From positions 168,964,101 to 169,028,100 of the forward strand of contig CM045758.1 of NCBI GenBank assembly GCA_025200525.1: DNA of 64,000 nucleotides. The letters run 5' to 3'. Below the pieces are notes generated by a model. That model did no database searches. It was not told the DNA's origin and saw only the letters and a list, made by a program, of their open reading frames with translations. Numbering within the stretch: position 1 is the first letter of the stretch; every line of letters starts with the position of its first letter. Made by a program: the position numbers and the translations under genes. Of the stretch, positions 46,301-58,332 are shown piece by piece. This stretch comes from Camellia lanceoleosa (Eukaryota; Streptophyta; Magnoliopsida; Ericales; Theaceae).

Positions 46301-49300
46301 CCTGAAATTCTTAAAATTATCGTGTCAAACAAATTTCGACTTTTTTTAATTTTATTTTAATGTGAAAATGATATAATACGCCTTGTAGAAGTTTTTAATA
46401 CATATATCCACTTTATGCGCTTTGGAGAGGGGCTTTCACTTGTATATGTGGACTATGGAGGAAGGCTACCTCAATTTTAAAACTCTATTGCAGATAATAG
46501 TAGATCAAGTATGCTCAGGAGTAGAGGGAACCGAAGGAGATGTTTGATCATGAATCTCCTCCAACAGTAGCTTTTATTGTGTGCTTCTGTCTTAATGGTC
46601 TTCTTGTTATGAGTGTTTCACTTCTTATTCTTTGAGGGTCTCCCATTCTTAAGAATCTTCTAACATGCAGGGTTTCAAGCCTACTTAGTTGGTGGGTGCG
46701 TAAGAGACTTATTACTAAATAAAGTTCCAAAAGATTTTGATGTGATCACCACAGCGGCACTTAAAGAGGTATTGTGATGCGGTTTTAGAATCTTGAAAAC
46801 TCCAGTGATTAATAATGTAGTGTTTGCATTGTGAAGTTTGAAATGTGAACTTTATATTTTTTTGTTTCAGATCAAGAAGAAGTTTAATCGTTGTGAAATT
46901 GTTGGACGGCGTTTTCCTATATGTCAGGTGCATGTTAAAGGTTCCATTGTTGAGGTTGGTGGTGCACATGGTTATTATGTTAAAACCTTCTGTATGGTGT
47001 CTCTTTAAGGAATATATTAGCGCAGTCTTTTATTTGGAATCTTATCGTGGGTTGGTTCTTTACATTGTTTGATTATTATTGTCAATACAATTATTTTGAA
47101 ACCAGGTATCCAGTTTTGAAACAGTAGCAGAACATACTAAAGAAAAAAAAGAATTTCTTCTCTCTCAAATGCCACATGGCTGCGACGTAAAAGACTTCAT
47201 TATCTGGAGGAACTGCATGCATAGGGACTTCACAATTAACAGGTTTATATTCAGTTTTCTGTGCATATGATGTTCTAGGTTCTATTGGGACAAAGACATG
47301 TTTAGTTGCACTGAGTTATGAAATTCTAGATATGCATCATGAGCAATTTATTTTCATTGTCCATGCTACTAGCTTATCAATGTTAAAAATCTAAGTACTC
47401 ATCTATATTATCTAAACCTTATTATGTTTTGTTGATGCTACTTAACTAGTTGAAGATTGTTTTTGTGAAATTGTTGAAACAGTTTATTCTTCGACCCCTT
47501 TGTGAATGAGATATATGATTATGCCAATGGAATGATGGATTTAAAGTCCTTAAAGGTGTTTCTCATTAAAGAACCCTGCATTTATGCAATTATTTTCAGT
47601 TTGTGTTCTTGGAAGTTTGATGAGGTATTTTTTGCTGTTATGAATTCAGCTGCGGACATTAATCCCTGCTCAGCTGTCTTTTGAAGAGGATTGTGGTAGG
47701 TTCATCCATATTTTAAATATAAATTCATTTAGCACGATGGCATGTGGAGCCAGTGGCTGAATATGGTATAAAAACTGACTATAATATGGTATTTCATTCA
47801 GCAAGAATATTGCGGGGCTTGAGGATTGCAGCGCGTCTTGGTTTGTCTTTTTCAAAGGAGACTGAGATTGCAATACGTAAACTCTCTTCGTCTGTTACAA
47901 GCTTAGCTAAGGTACTCCTCAAAAAGGTTACCATGCTGCCTGAATTTTTTAATTTAAGGTTCCTTGGCAATTGTGGCCCTTTGTTGGACATTTTCGAATA
48001 CCTTGTCTTTTGTCTCTTGGTTCTCTTTCTTCTTGATATATGTTGTAACCTATGGAAAGGGACTCTTTAATAGCTTTCTCTTCAGATCGGTCTGGTTGTC
48101 CATTTATTTTTCTGGTCATCAATTCTTTCTTAGCTTACCAAAATGCCATCCTGTATTTATTCAGTCTAGAATAATGATGGAGTTGAACTACATGCTGTCT
48201 TATGGAGCCTTTAACCTTCTCTCTGTTTACTTCAGAGGTTCAACCTTCTTGACATTTTGCTACCATTTCATGTAAGTTGTTTTTCAGTTGCAGCTTTGCT
48301 GTTTTGTTGTACAATTTTTGGTTGAATTATATTTAAAAACCTGTTTGGATTACAGGCAGCATACCTTGCTCAACAAGCCCGTGAACCATACTGTCAAAGT
48401 TCTGCGATGTTGATGGTAGACTTCATTTCTATAAAACTTCTTTTGAGAATAACATAAGGTCGCCCTATGTGTGTATAATCTGTTTTTAATATGACCTGTT
48501 GAATTTTTTTTTATTGTTCCAAGGCTAATTGGGCTGTAAATTTATCCGACATATCACTTTATATTGGTTTGATCATTGATGGTCATAATTCTTGTATTAT
48601 GAAATTTCTTGCACTGTTAAAGTATTCCCCATCATTTAAATATGTTTAGTTGTTAGTAATTATCTTCTTTTCTTTTACAGAAATTATTTTTCAATTTGGA
48701 TAAGTTGTTTACTTGTGATCAACCAGCAGATTGTCGTTTGTGGTAAGTTGATTTTTTTAATTCAATGGAGTTAATTAGCTTCATGACATCATTATTATTG
48801 CCAATGTTTTCCAGGCCTTGTGATGTTTACCTTTGTAGAATCCATATCATATAATAGCAGAAAACTCTGTGTCATGACCCGCACCCGCCCTTAAAAATCT
48901 GGGTTATAACCGGCTAGCAATCCGTAGATTACCAAAGGCCTCAAATGATCATATAGAATATTTATGCTAATGGGGTTATAAACGGAAGCATATAATAAGG
49001 AGAAGTCCATTGAGCTGTGCCAATCATGAGCAAAATCGTGAAGTTAATCACGTAACACAATAATACATATACATTCTCATAAAAAACATAAGAGCCATGG
49101 GGAAATTGTACATAGTGTTTACAACCCAAAACCATGAAAGCAAAAACATAATAAGGTCAAAGTGTGGTGTGAGTCAAGACAAAACTTCGTCTCGGAGGCA
49201 CGACTTGATTGGGTCACAAAAAGGCTCTTGAAGCTGACTCTAGGGATGTGCTCCATGTTGCTGATCACCTACATGTGCATGCATAAAATTGGGTGAGCGA

Positions 49301-51514
49301 AACTCAATGAGTAATAATACAATAAAGCAGTGTAAGTAGATGATTATAAGGTTTTCACAATATCCATAATCGTATTAACCAAGCGGCCTTAGGCCCAAGC
49401 ATATAACAAGCGGCCTCGGGCCCAATTATTTAACAAGTGTCCTTCGGCCTAATCATTTAACAAGTGGTCTCTAGCCCAATTATTTATCAAGTGGCCTTTG
49501 GTCCACTTATTTAACAAGCGGCCTCAGGCCCAATCATTTATCAAGCGGCCTCGGGCCCAATTATTTAACAAGCGGCCTCAGGCCCAATCATTTAACAAGC
49601 GGCCTCAGGCCCAATCATTTAACAGGCGGTCTCGGGCCCAATCATTTAGGCCTCGTTTGGGAACATGCTATTTTAGTAACTTTTTAGCTTTTTACGAAAA
49701 GATGTGCAGAAAAGTAGAGAGGTGATGTGACTAGTTTTAGTTGGCTTTTTGGCTTTTTAGCTAAACTAGTCAGTCCCCAAACGAGGCTTAAATGTCATAT
49801 AATATCAATAAAGTTTCATCATTTCCAATCAATTCATAATGTTGGCACCAATCACCATTCATAGTTTAAGATACGCAACAAAAAACATAAGTGTACTATG
49901 TTACTACTCACTGTGCGTTTGGTCTTGCGGCGTTGCCTCCGGTGCACAACCTACACAAAACATGTCACATACACATTCGGTAAATCATTTGTTTCAATTC
50001 GTACACTTTTCTTTAATTTCTCACAAGTGTTCAATGCTAATCTCCTCCACATGGGAATCATGTACAAAGCATGTGCCAAAAATGTAATTTAAAATGTTCA
50101 TGACTTAAATTAATGTTTCCTACAATAATTTCATATGTTTTTTTGTTGAAGATATCATGTTTACTTATTTAAGATTTAAGGAAATAGCAAGAAGCGAAAG
50201 GAAACTAAGTTAGGGTAGGAAATGACATGAAACGGTTAAAAGAACATAAACAGCCTTCACTAATTTGAGCATATCTATTTGTGTACTTATAATTTGGATG
50301 TGAGACTACCACCATTAGAAACTAGATTTTGAGGGCTTGAATTTAGGCTCAAGAATCGCTTAAAACGGAATCCGGATGAAAGAGATATGCCTTTTTGAAG
50401 TTGGGCTGAAATAAGGGTTCCGCACGTGCAGTCCAAATATGCCCGAGCGGAAAAACCGGCCGCTCGAGTGCCCAAGGAGCGAAATGAAACCTCTTTTTTT
50501 CTTTATGTTCCGCTCGTGCAGTGCCCGTGGCCGCTCGTGTGGTCTGGGCAAAATCAGACCGTTCGAAAATGGTTCAAAGATGCAAACTTCCTAAATTCAT
50601 TTCCAAGCTCAAATTCATGTAAAAACAACTCAAAAACATGATATGTAAGTATGATACAAGTGTAATTCCATATTAAACATATCAACCTTGCATCAACAAC
50701 AAATTCATGGACTTATCTCTTTCGCATATTCATACATTGCATAAACAAATTTAAAATACATGATCCATAAGCAATTTTTCAACAAATATTGTTTTCATGA
50801 ATTATCTAGAGTTTGTTTCATGGGTCAATCACAAGAGTGAACTTAAATCAAACAAAGATAGAGAGATTAGGGTTCAATTTCATGCCTTTAGCTCAAGCCA
50901 CCACACAACTCAAAACCCTAGCTCAAAATTCATAATTTCTTCATGATTTCAAGACAAAGATGAGTTAGAGACAAAGATTGTGAGTAATTTAACATACCTT
51001 AACTCAACTCTAAGGTTTGCCCATTGATTCCCTTCAAAACCCGAGCTTTCTCCTCTTCCTCTCTCTCTATCTCTCACTTTGAGCTCTTTTCCCCCAAAAT
51101 GAAGAACAAAAAGCTAAACATATACACTTAACTAAAAAATCTTAATTCATTCAGTACGAATTATAATTTTTCAAAATCACACCAAAGGCTCTAAAAATCA
51201 TGCTAAACACAAATATAAAGTCGGTTTTAGCTTATCGCGTCTCTAAGGCTCTCCATTTTCAGTTCAAGTTCCAATTGCAGCAAATATTCCTACATTCAAC
51301 AGATATAATTCCAAATTCACATAATTCACATACTTAAACTTGCAAATTCATATCAAACACATAAACACAGGTATAATTAAGCATAGTACGAGTTGGGCTA
51401 TTACACTCTGTTTGGTTTAGATTTAAATCTACTTTTGGATTGAAAAATCCAAAAACATGTTTGGTTTAGCATCTTTCAAAATACAACTCAAAATTGTTTT
51501 TTTCTCTCCTCTAT

Positions 51515-51564
<50 letters not shown>

Positions 51565-54061
51565 ACACATCAATCAATCACTTTTTCTCTCTCCGCTCTC
51601 CTTTCTCATTCCCTCCCATTTTACACATCAATCAATCAATTTTTCTCTTACACCCATCTATTCAACTACTAAAAAAAACAAAAAAAAAAAAAAAAAAAAA
51701 AAACCTACAAATCATCCCAAAATTATTTTCAAAATTCATAACCAAACAAGTTTTTACTTTCAAAACTCTTTTCAAAAACTTATCTGTCAAAATACAATTC
51801 AAAACTCAGAACTCTTTTAAAAAATTAAACCAAACAGAGCCTACTCACAGAGGCTGTCTAGGTTAATCAAATTCCTTTGACCTTGTAAACTCTCAGTACC
51901 ATATCCAAGAGGGGTGCTTCCACTGTGCATATTACTTGCATTCTTGATACCTCCACAGGCTTAATGTTTCTTGTTCTTTTGCTGTTTAAATCCATTATCA
52001 TTTTTCTTTTTGAAGGAGATATTTTCTTCAACCTTTTGGATCAGTATGTTCAGTATGTTCTTTCGTACTTCTGGTGTTTTGCCTTTTATGCATGCCTAAT
52101 AGAGACTTGCTATGTTCCTGTGATTTTGTATACGCCTCCGTGTAAACTGCTTCTTTTCTGATCCTGATCAGTGGATGTATATAATCCTTCCATTCATTTG
52201 GATGTTTATTGACTTCTTACATAGTAGAAACAAAATAAGTTCTATATTTGTTGATGGGGAAATGCAGTTCTTTGGTTACATCCTACGCACTGTACTCTCC
52301 TTTCACTCAACTAATTAAAGACACATCCGTTTGGTGAAGGATGTGATCTCAACCAATATATGGAATACTGAATACTAACAGATTCATAGATAGAGTGGTT
52401 TTAATGACTTTTGAACCATCTTGCATTGCTTGATTTGTTTCTAGTATAATCCCGAGGCTTGTAGGATTGGATTGTTAGCTGTTGTGTTGGCATGCATAGT
52501 TTGTGGCTCTTATGTGTTTTCTGTCTCCAAAATTCTGTTTGTGAGGCTGCTTTCTGAAACTTTTTATGTGCATGGGACAGGGTTGGACTTTTGGCATTTC
52601 ACCTGGCATTAGTAAATAATCCCCAAGATGCTCTTGTAGTTTGGACTTTTGCTTCTGTTCTGTATCATGCGAGATGGAAGGAAGGTGTTAAATTTGCAAG
52701 AGAACATGCTCAAGGATCAGTTATTTTTATACCTGAGATTTTGGAGGCCTGTAACATTATGTCAGAAGATGAACTTGCAGAAAGAGTCACTCAATTAGCC
52801 CGGGTAGTCCAAGACTCTGTAGATGCTTTGACTGAGACAGACTGCCTTCATCAAGCAATGTCCAGATTCCCGGATTCACCTAGCCCTGGTTTGGTAAAGT
52901 TTTGAAAGTCTTCTTTGTTAAAACATAAAATGCATCTTGATTACCCGAGGTGGCCTGAACCAGCCATTGTATTCTGTCTAGTACCATTATGGCCTTTTTA
53001 GGTTAATCTTGCATCATAATTATTAATTACAACTATCCAGTCCCTGGGCTTTTCTTTTGTCCTTATATGCCTGTTCTCTTCTTACTTGGCATCTAGTTGT
53101 CATGATAGGTGAAACTATTTGGATGTTTTGTTGGGCTTTTAGTTGTAGTATTCACATGTAATGATGTTACCCTTGGTCTAATTAGGCACTTGATGAAAGT
53201 GAGATTTTTTTTTTTTTACTCCAGGTATTTGTATCCAGGAAAATGAGGAGTGACACCGCCAATCTTTTTAGCTCGCTGGTGAACGATGTTAGATATTGTC
53301 AGAAGGGAAGGGTGAAATTTCATATCAATTATGAACTGCTTCGAAGGGGAAACTTGCGCGAGACAAGGTTGGTGTTTGGAAAAATCATCATGGATACCTT
53401 GAGTAGTGGGATTGTCCAAGAGAGTAAAGTAGTCATGGAGGAGAAAGATCACCTGCACGTATTTGATTGTGAACACAAGGTTGAGGTTCTAGGTGAGAAC
53501 TGTGACCTAGCACCTTCTAATATCGAAATGCAGCACGTTGTGGGCAAGGAGGATAAAAAACATAACGTATCACAGTCTAATACCGAACTACTACTGCAAG
53601 AGAGGGCCAAGAAGCAGAAGTTGATTGGGAAAAAGTGCAGTCTTTCAGAGAATGGAAGAGTTAAGCAGCGGGCCTTTGTCAATGAAGAGTCCAAGAAAAT
53701 AGCTAAACATTGGCAAGAGATGATTGAGAAAAATGAATTCCCAGATGCGGCTAAGAAGCATCAGAAGGCGGTTGAGAAAGAAAGAAGCTGTATATCACAA
53801 AATGAGATAATTCAGAAGCAGCAAAATCATTTACCATTAGATGAGAGAGTTGTTTTTCGAGCAAATGCTTTAGAGAAACCGGAGAGAGTTGAGAAGCATT
53901 TGAACGTGGTGGAGAAGCGGAAACATTTTGAATCATCACATGAGAATGAAAAACACGGTTTTCATCAGCAGAAAGGGAATACAGAGAAGAATAAAAAGCA
54001 AATACAGGATGTAACCAAGGAGAAACAAAGTAGGCTGGTTCTGTCTAGCTTGTTTAGGTGA
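43336..54061 (+). CDS. PcnB-like poly(A) polymerase / tRNA nucleotidyltransferase family protein, 14 exons, with a 1-bp exon defect
   Basis: Exons: 43336-43398, 43500-43581, 43828-43938, 46671-46768, 46871-46954, 47106-47242, 47483-47555, 47650-47695, 47802-47911, 48165-48271, 48356-48415, 48681-48742, 52581-52893, 53225-54061; all introns GT-AG. Apart from one base the exons give about 727 residues. The N-terminus ([18 protein letters not shown]) is basic and amphipathic, possibly organellar targeting. The class II nucleotidyltransferase head has [11 protein letters not shown] and the metal-binding DFD at residues 107-109, GRRF near 130 and RDFTIN near 186. [16 protein letters not shown] follows; the last exon is Lys/Glu-rich. 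The family adds A or CCA to RNA 3' ends. Exon 10 is 107 nt where frame needs 108. I cannot separate a pseudogene from a sequence error. Confidence 0.9.
43939..46670. other. Intron 3 of the nucleotidyltransferase gene
   Basis: 2.7 kb, AT-rich, with a poly-A run at 45943-45963. Several short open readings occur on both strands. I recognise no coding or transposon signature. Confidence 0.5.
49376..49650. repeat. Tandem repeat, about 31 bp by 9, in solo LTR 2
   Basis: The unit is AACAAGCGGCCTCGGGCCC followed by AATCATTT, with copies differing at a few bases (GGCCTTAGG, GGCCTCAGG). It reads through a plus frame only because the unit lacks stops. Confidence 0.85.
49647..49791. mobile_element. Short MITE inside solo LTR 2
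   Basis: Ends AGGCCTCGTTTGGGAA and TCCCCAAACGAGGCTT are inverse copies. 145 bp; the interior has paired TTTTTAGCTTTTTA and TTGGCTTTTTGGC stretches. A similar tip (AGGCCTCGTTTGGCAAG) occurs alone at about 3115. Confidence 0.85.
51406..51838. mobile_element. MITE abutting solo LTR 2, with a CT microsatellite
   Basis: The ends CTCTGTTTGGTTTAG and TTAAACCAAACAGAG are inverse copies. The inside holds about 20 CT dinucleotides (51518-51560) and poly-A (51684-51706). The LTR target duplication CTCTG is the first five bases of this element, so the LTR inserted at its tip. Confidence 0.8.
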
Positions 54062-55147
54062 ATTATATTTTGTCTGTTGGAAATTACATACCGGTCTTTT
54101 TAGGATAGCATGGTAGCATCATAAACCTGACAACTGACTCAAAAATCTTGGTTAGTCATTTCAGTTACCCTCTTTTTGGTTTTACTGGTTGAGTAGATTG
54201 TCAAAATTTTTCCGCAGGTAATGATAAATATTGAGTCGTGTGGGAGAATTTCCTGTTTTGCAGTCTCTCATTTATTGTAATTTTATAACATGTAGCTCTT
54301 CTTTTAGGAGTTGAATTATTTGAGAAGTTGAGTGATGTCAATTATTTACTTGTATCAGTTAACAGCTATTTTGTAGTCTGTTAGATTGTTTATTTTGTAG
54401 CCTAAACAACTCTCTCACATGAAATAGGTATTACCTTTTGATCTCTATGTAAGTAGAAGAATTGCATAAATATTTATCCTCTACTATTGCATGTGGCAAG
54501 ACTCAAACTCTTGATTTGTTAATAATGTTTAAAAATTTGACCAAGTCCCAGTTAATTTAATTTTTTTTTTTTTATTCAAAGAATTTAATAAAAAATTCCA
54601 GTTGATAGAAAATGTTTGTTGGACTTAATAATGATTCTGAAGCCAACTTTAATGCCATTATTATAATTATTTGTGGAGAGTTTAATCAATAGTAGGTAGT
54701 TAATAGTTAAAACCATTAAGAAATGATTAGTCAACAAAAACCTATTTATTTACTAGTATCGATCTAATTAATGCTTGGCAAAATTTGTAATAATATGCAT
54801 TAAATTTCAGTTTTACAATCGTCAAGTTGAATTTTTATGACTATTAAATTCAGTCATCAGAATTAGATTTAGATAGTTAACCCATTTACAGAATAAATAA
54901 ACAAAGCTACAAGTATGAACCAAAGCTTATTTACACAAGCTTGTATCTAATCCTAAATCTCAAATTATGTGTAACCCAAAAAGCAATGTTGATATCAACT
55001 TTACAACAAAGAGTAATGGTATCAAATTATTTTATTAGTACACTAAGCAATATATTCACATTAATGAATATTTATGAGAATTGTCTTTGTATCTAACAGT
55101 AAAAAATCAAGTATAAATGTAGTGTATTTTCCTATAATAAATCTCAA

Positions 55148-55192
<45 letters not shown>

Positions 55193-55333
55193 AGAAGAAA
55201 ATAAATAAATAAATAAAAGCACAATTTTGCCATGATATTTAAAAAGATGGTACTTTTAAATTGTAATTTTATAAGACAAAAGGTTGGCTTAAAAGATGAG
55301 ATACTTCTTTATTTAGTGTAATGTTAGGTTGAA
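54062..55333. other. Intergenic DNA after the nucleotidyltransferase gene
   Basis: The presumed 3' UTR runs from 54062. The rest is AT-rich, with a CA microsatellite of about 17 repeats at 55154-55188 followed by AAATA repeats. No gene is seen. Confidence 0.5.
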
Positions 55334-55754
55334 GGCCTTGTTTATTTTTAGAGATAGAATGGAAGGGATTCATAGTGAGGGGATTGTTAGTGAGAAAATT
55401 AGGTAAAATTGTGTTTGTTTTGATGATAGTTGTTAGGATAAGAATTGTTAAATTATTTTTATATAAAATAATAAAACAAATAAAAAAAATACAAAAAATT
55501 AAACATTAATGTTCAAAAAAAAAAAAATGCCTAACATGTAAAAAATAAAAAAAATAAAAAAAATTCTAGTTCCCTTACTATTTTTCTAATACCACCTCCA
55601 TCTACACCTCTTCCATCCCAATCTCCCTTTCAACCTCCATCTTAATCCCCTCCTCAATCCGTTCTCCAATTTTATAAACAAACACAACACTAAATAGGCC
55701 CCATTTCCATCCTAATTTCATCTCACCCTCTACATCCTAAAACAAACGGAGTCT
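55334..55754. mobile_element. Possible MITE with imperfect inverted ends
   Basis: GCCTTGTTTATTTTTAGAGA on the left resembles the inverse of CATCCTAAAACAAACGGAGTC on the right. Inner stretches (GGATTGTTAGTGAG, CCCCTCCTCAATCC) pair loosely. The evidence is weaker than for the other hairpins. Confidence 0.45.
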
Positions 55755-55888
55755 AAGTTTTATCACTTCGTAATACAATTTCTCTTTTCTCTATTCTTCT
55801 TCTTACTTGAAAAGAAAAACGAAAAAGGACAATAGGCAGAGTCTACAAACTTCTATTTGATTCTCTACTTTCCATCTAATATACTAAT

Positions 55889-57125
55889 GCTGTGTTTGGT
55901 TGGGGGATTTGGAGAGGAATTTGGAAAGAAAAAGGAAAAAGGTGTGTGAAACTAGGTGAAATATAGGCATATTTTATTTACATTTCACCTACCTTTTTCA
56001 TATGTATGAGAGGGTTCAAAAACGTTGTTGAAAAATTCGAAGATCTTCGAAGAACAACTTCGAATTCTCTAGAAGATGATGAGAGGCTTAGATTCTTCAA
56101 TAGTCTCAACTCAAGAACACAAGAGTAAAGGAGATGATGGAGATAAGAGATTGGGTGAAGAAGAAGGCAAAGTGGCTAGAGAGAGAATAATGGCAAGGCT
56201 CTCCCATAGATCTCCCACTTTCACTCTCAAGGTTGATAATGGAGAAGGGAAATTAGTTCTTTCCCCAAGAGTTAAATCTCCAAAATCCATCCCTTGTAAA
56301 GCTATGGGTGGGTGCTATTTATAGGCACCTCATGATGTAGGATGGAGCCCATGTGCAAGGCACATGAGAAATATTCTCTCTAACCACTTTGTCCGAGGAG
56401 GTGACCTCTCCGAGGATGAGAAAAACCCCGAGGAGGAGATCAACCCTTCGGCGAACCCTTCTTCTTAGCCACACCTAATTAATGATCCCCAATCATTCCA
56501 AAGGGTCAGGGGTAGTTCCAGAGAATGTCCTGCCGCATAAGGGTCAGAGGTAGTTCAAGAGAATGCCCTGCCGCAAACATTGCCGAGTCTCAGGGACCCC
56601 CTAGATCGTGCCACCTCGACCCGGGTATAGGCTAGTTTAACCGAAGAGTGATTTTATCTCCACTCACCGTCCTCGGGATCGGGTCTTTTGTTCGAACTCC
56701 ATTACACCCATGGTTCTGGTGCGTAGATCCCGAAAAGCTTCGAGCCTGCAAGTGTTCTGGGACTCATTAACGGAGCGACTTCTAGATTGCGTCTGAATCC
56801 GTTCGAAGCCAAGTGCTTCGGACCTCTATGTTCGTGGATCCGAACATTTTTGAGTTCGAGTGCCTCGGATCTCTAGGTTTGCTTAATACCCTTTCGAGTC
56901 CGGGCCCGAGTAAGTCTCTAGGTTCGTGGATCCGAATCCTTTCGAGACTTAGAGCCATTCAGCCCGTTTGACGGCGATAAATCTGGGCCCACCAATCTTG
57001 GACTTGCGATAAATTCAGGCCCACCAATCTTGGACTATTAGGCCTAATTAATTTAGTGGGCTTAAATTAGCTCCTCTTACAATTTTCCGTTCCAAATCCG
57101 TCTCCAAATCCTCCAACCAAACACA
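55889..57125. mobile_element. MITE split by a 1.08 kb insertion
   Basis: The left arm TGTGTTTGGTTGGGGGATTTGG and the right arm CCAAATCCTCCAACCAAACACAA are inverse copies. The arms are split by an insert at about 56000-57082. TTTTC stands on both sides (55995-55999 and 57083-57087) and may be its target duplication. The insert starts ATATGTATGAGAGG and ends GCTCCTCTTACAA and could be a solo LTR (TGTATGAGAG...CTCTTACA). An 82-codon plus reading at 56076-56324 inside it is unrecognised. Confidence 0.6.
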
Positions 57126-57126
57126 A

Positions 57127-57943
57127 TATAAAAAATGACAAAGAAAAATCACACTTATAATGACATGATTTAAAGTTGTATTTTGATAACAAACCTCCAA
57201 CAAGAGACAATCCTAACTACTCATTGAAGTGTTTAACTAAGATTCGGTAAAGCAAAATAATTTATAAACTAAATTTCTAAACATAAAATACATACAAATG
57301 GTATGCCAATAATATTATCAGAATTATGACTATTATGAGTATTGTGACGTTAAAGGGAATAATCACATCAAATCACATAATTTTATTTAAGTTATTTTAT
57401 AAATTTTTTTATTTATATAATATTACCAGTATTGAAATGGACCCTCCACATCCACTTGATCCAACTCTACCAAACCCAAAGAGGCCCAAAGTGGGCAAGA
57501 GCGTCTCACTGAAAAATAAACATGCTCATGCATCCTGTAGAGACAACCCGAACCCGAGTCAATAATTAGAGACCATTCGTTATTTTATTAACAGAAAAAC
57601 TCAAATAATTTGAAAGCAACGTCCCATGGCCACATGACCGTTAAAGACCAAAATATAGTCGTTGTCAACCCTATGATCCGACGGCCACATTTCACTAGCC
57701 GTTGGGTTTGTGGAAAAAAATGCGGCCTTGTCTCTGCCGACAAGTCACTCTGCCTCATTCACTCCCCTCTTGCTTCCTTTATCTTCTCTCTCTTCTTCTT
57801 CTTCTTCTCAGAAGCTGAGTCTGTAGATTTAGGGTTTTTTGATGCTCTTAGGCTAGTTACATTGTGAGGTGTTTGATAGGTAGGTTGTGTGGTTGTTGAA
57901 GAGGGGGAGAGATCTATATTTTCAGGTAATTTAACCAAAGAAA
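57127..57943 (+). promoter_or_regulatory. Cyclin gene promoter and leader with a mitosis-specific activator (MSA) motif
   Basis: TAGCCGTTGGG at 57696-57706 is, on the complement, CCCAACGGCTA, a full match to the MSA consensus YCYAACGGYYA bound by three-repeat MYB (MYB3R) proteins in G2/M genes. A one-mismatch version lies at 57636-57646 (complement TTTAACGGTCA). A CT-rich tract with TTC repeats at 57780-57810 probably marks the transcript start region. The leader to the ATG at 57944 is about 130 bases. Confidence 0.7.
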
Positions 57944-58286
57944 ATGGTTATATCTGATGAGAACAAGAATAACCCCACTTTGATTAAACACATAAACTTA
58001 CAAGGTAAACTATTCAGACCTTGATCTGAAAATGCAGATGAGATTGAGCATTTTTTTTTTTTTACACATTTCGAGTTTGGAATCAGCACAAAAACCCTAG
58101 TTTCTGAATTGGGGTCTTTTTTTTTTTTAATTTATAATTTTGAATTCTTGTTTTGATCAGAAATGGGTAGCAGAAAGTTTGGGGTGGAGATTAGGCCCAA
58201 CCGAGGAGCCTTAAGCATGATTAATCAAAATGTAGCTCGAGCTCATCCTTACCCTTGTGTTGTCAACAAAAAAGTCTTGTCAGAGT

Positions 58287-58332
<46 letters not shown>

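Larger units (their letters stand above)
48870..51405 (+). repeat. Solo LTR 2 (2,536 bp) in intron 12 of the nucleotidyltransferase gene
   Basis: It begins TGTCATGACCCGCACCC and ends GTTGGGCTATTACA. The 5-bp target duplication CTCTG is exact (48865-48869, 51406-51410). It carries CGCTCGAG motifs near 50460 and a tandem repeat and MITE inside. Without the 145-bp MITE it is 2,391 bp, close to the 2,397 bp of solo LTR 1. No internal region adjoins it. Confidence 0.92.

Noticed and set aside
49498..49725. 75-codon repeat protein in solo LTR 2
   Set aside because: It translates the 31-bp tandem repeat and ends in the MITE; no independent support.
51457..51820. Ser/Leu-rich readings over the CT tract
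   Set aside because: They come from the CT microsatellite and poly-A inside a MITE.
56076..56324. 82-codon reading MMRGLDSSIV...
   Set aside because: Lies in a probable transposon insert; no recognised domain and no conserved context. Mentioned under that element instead.
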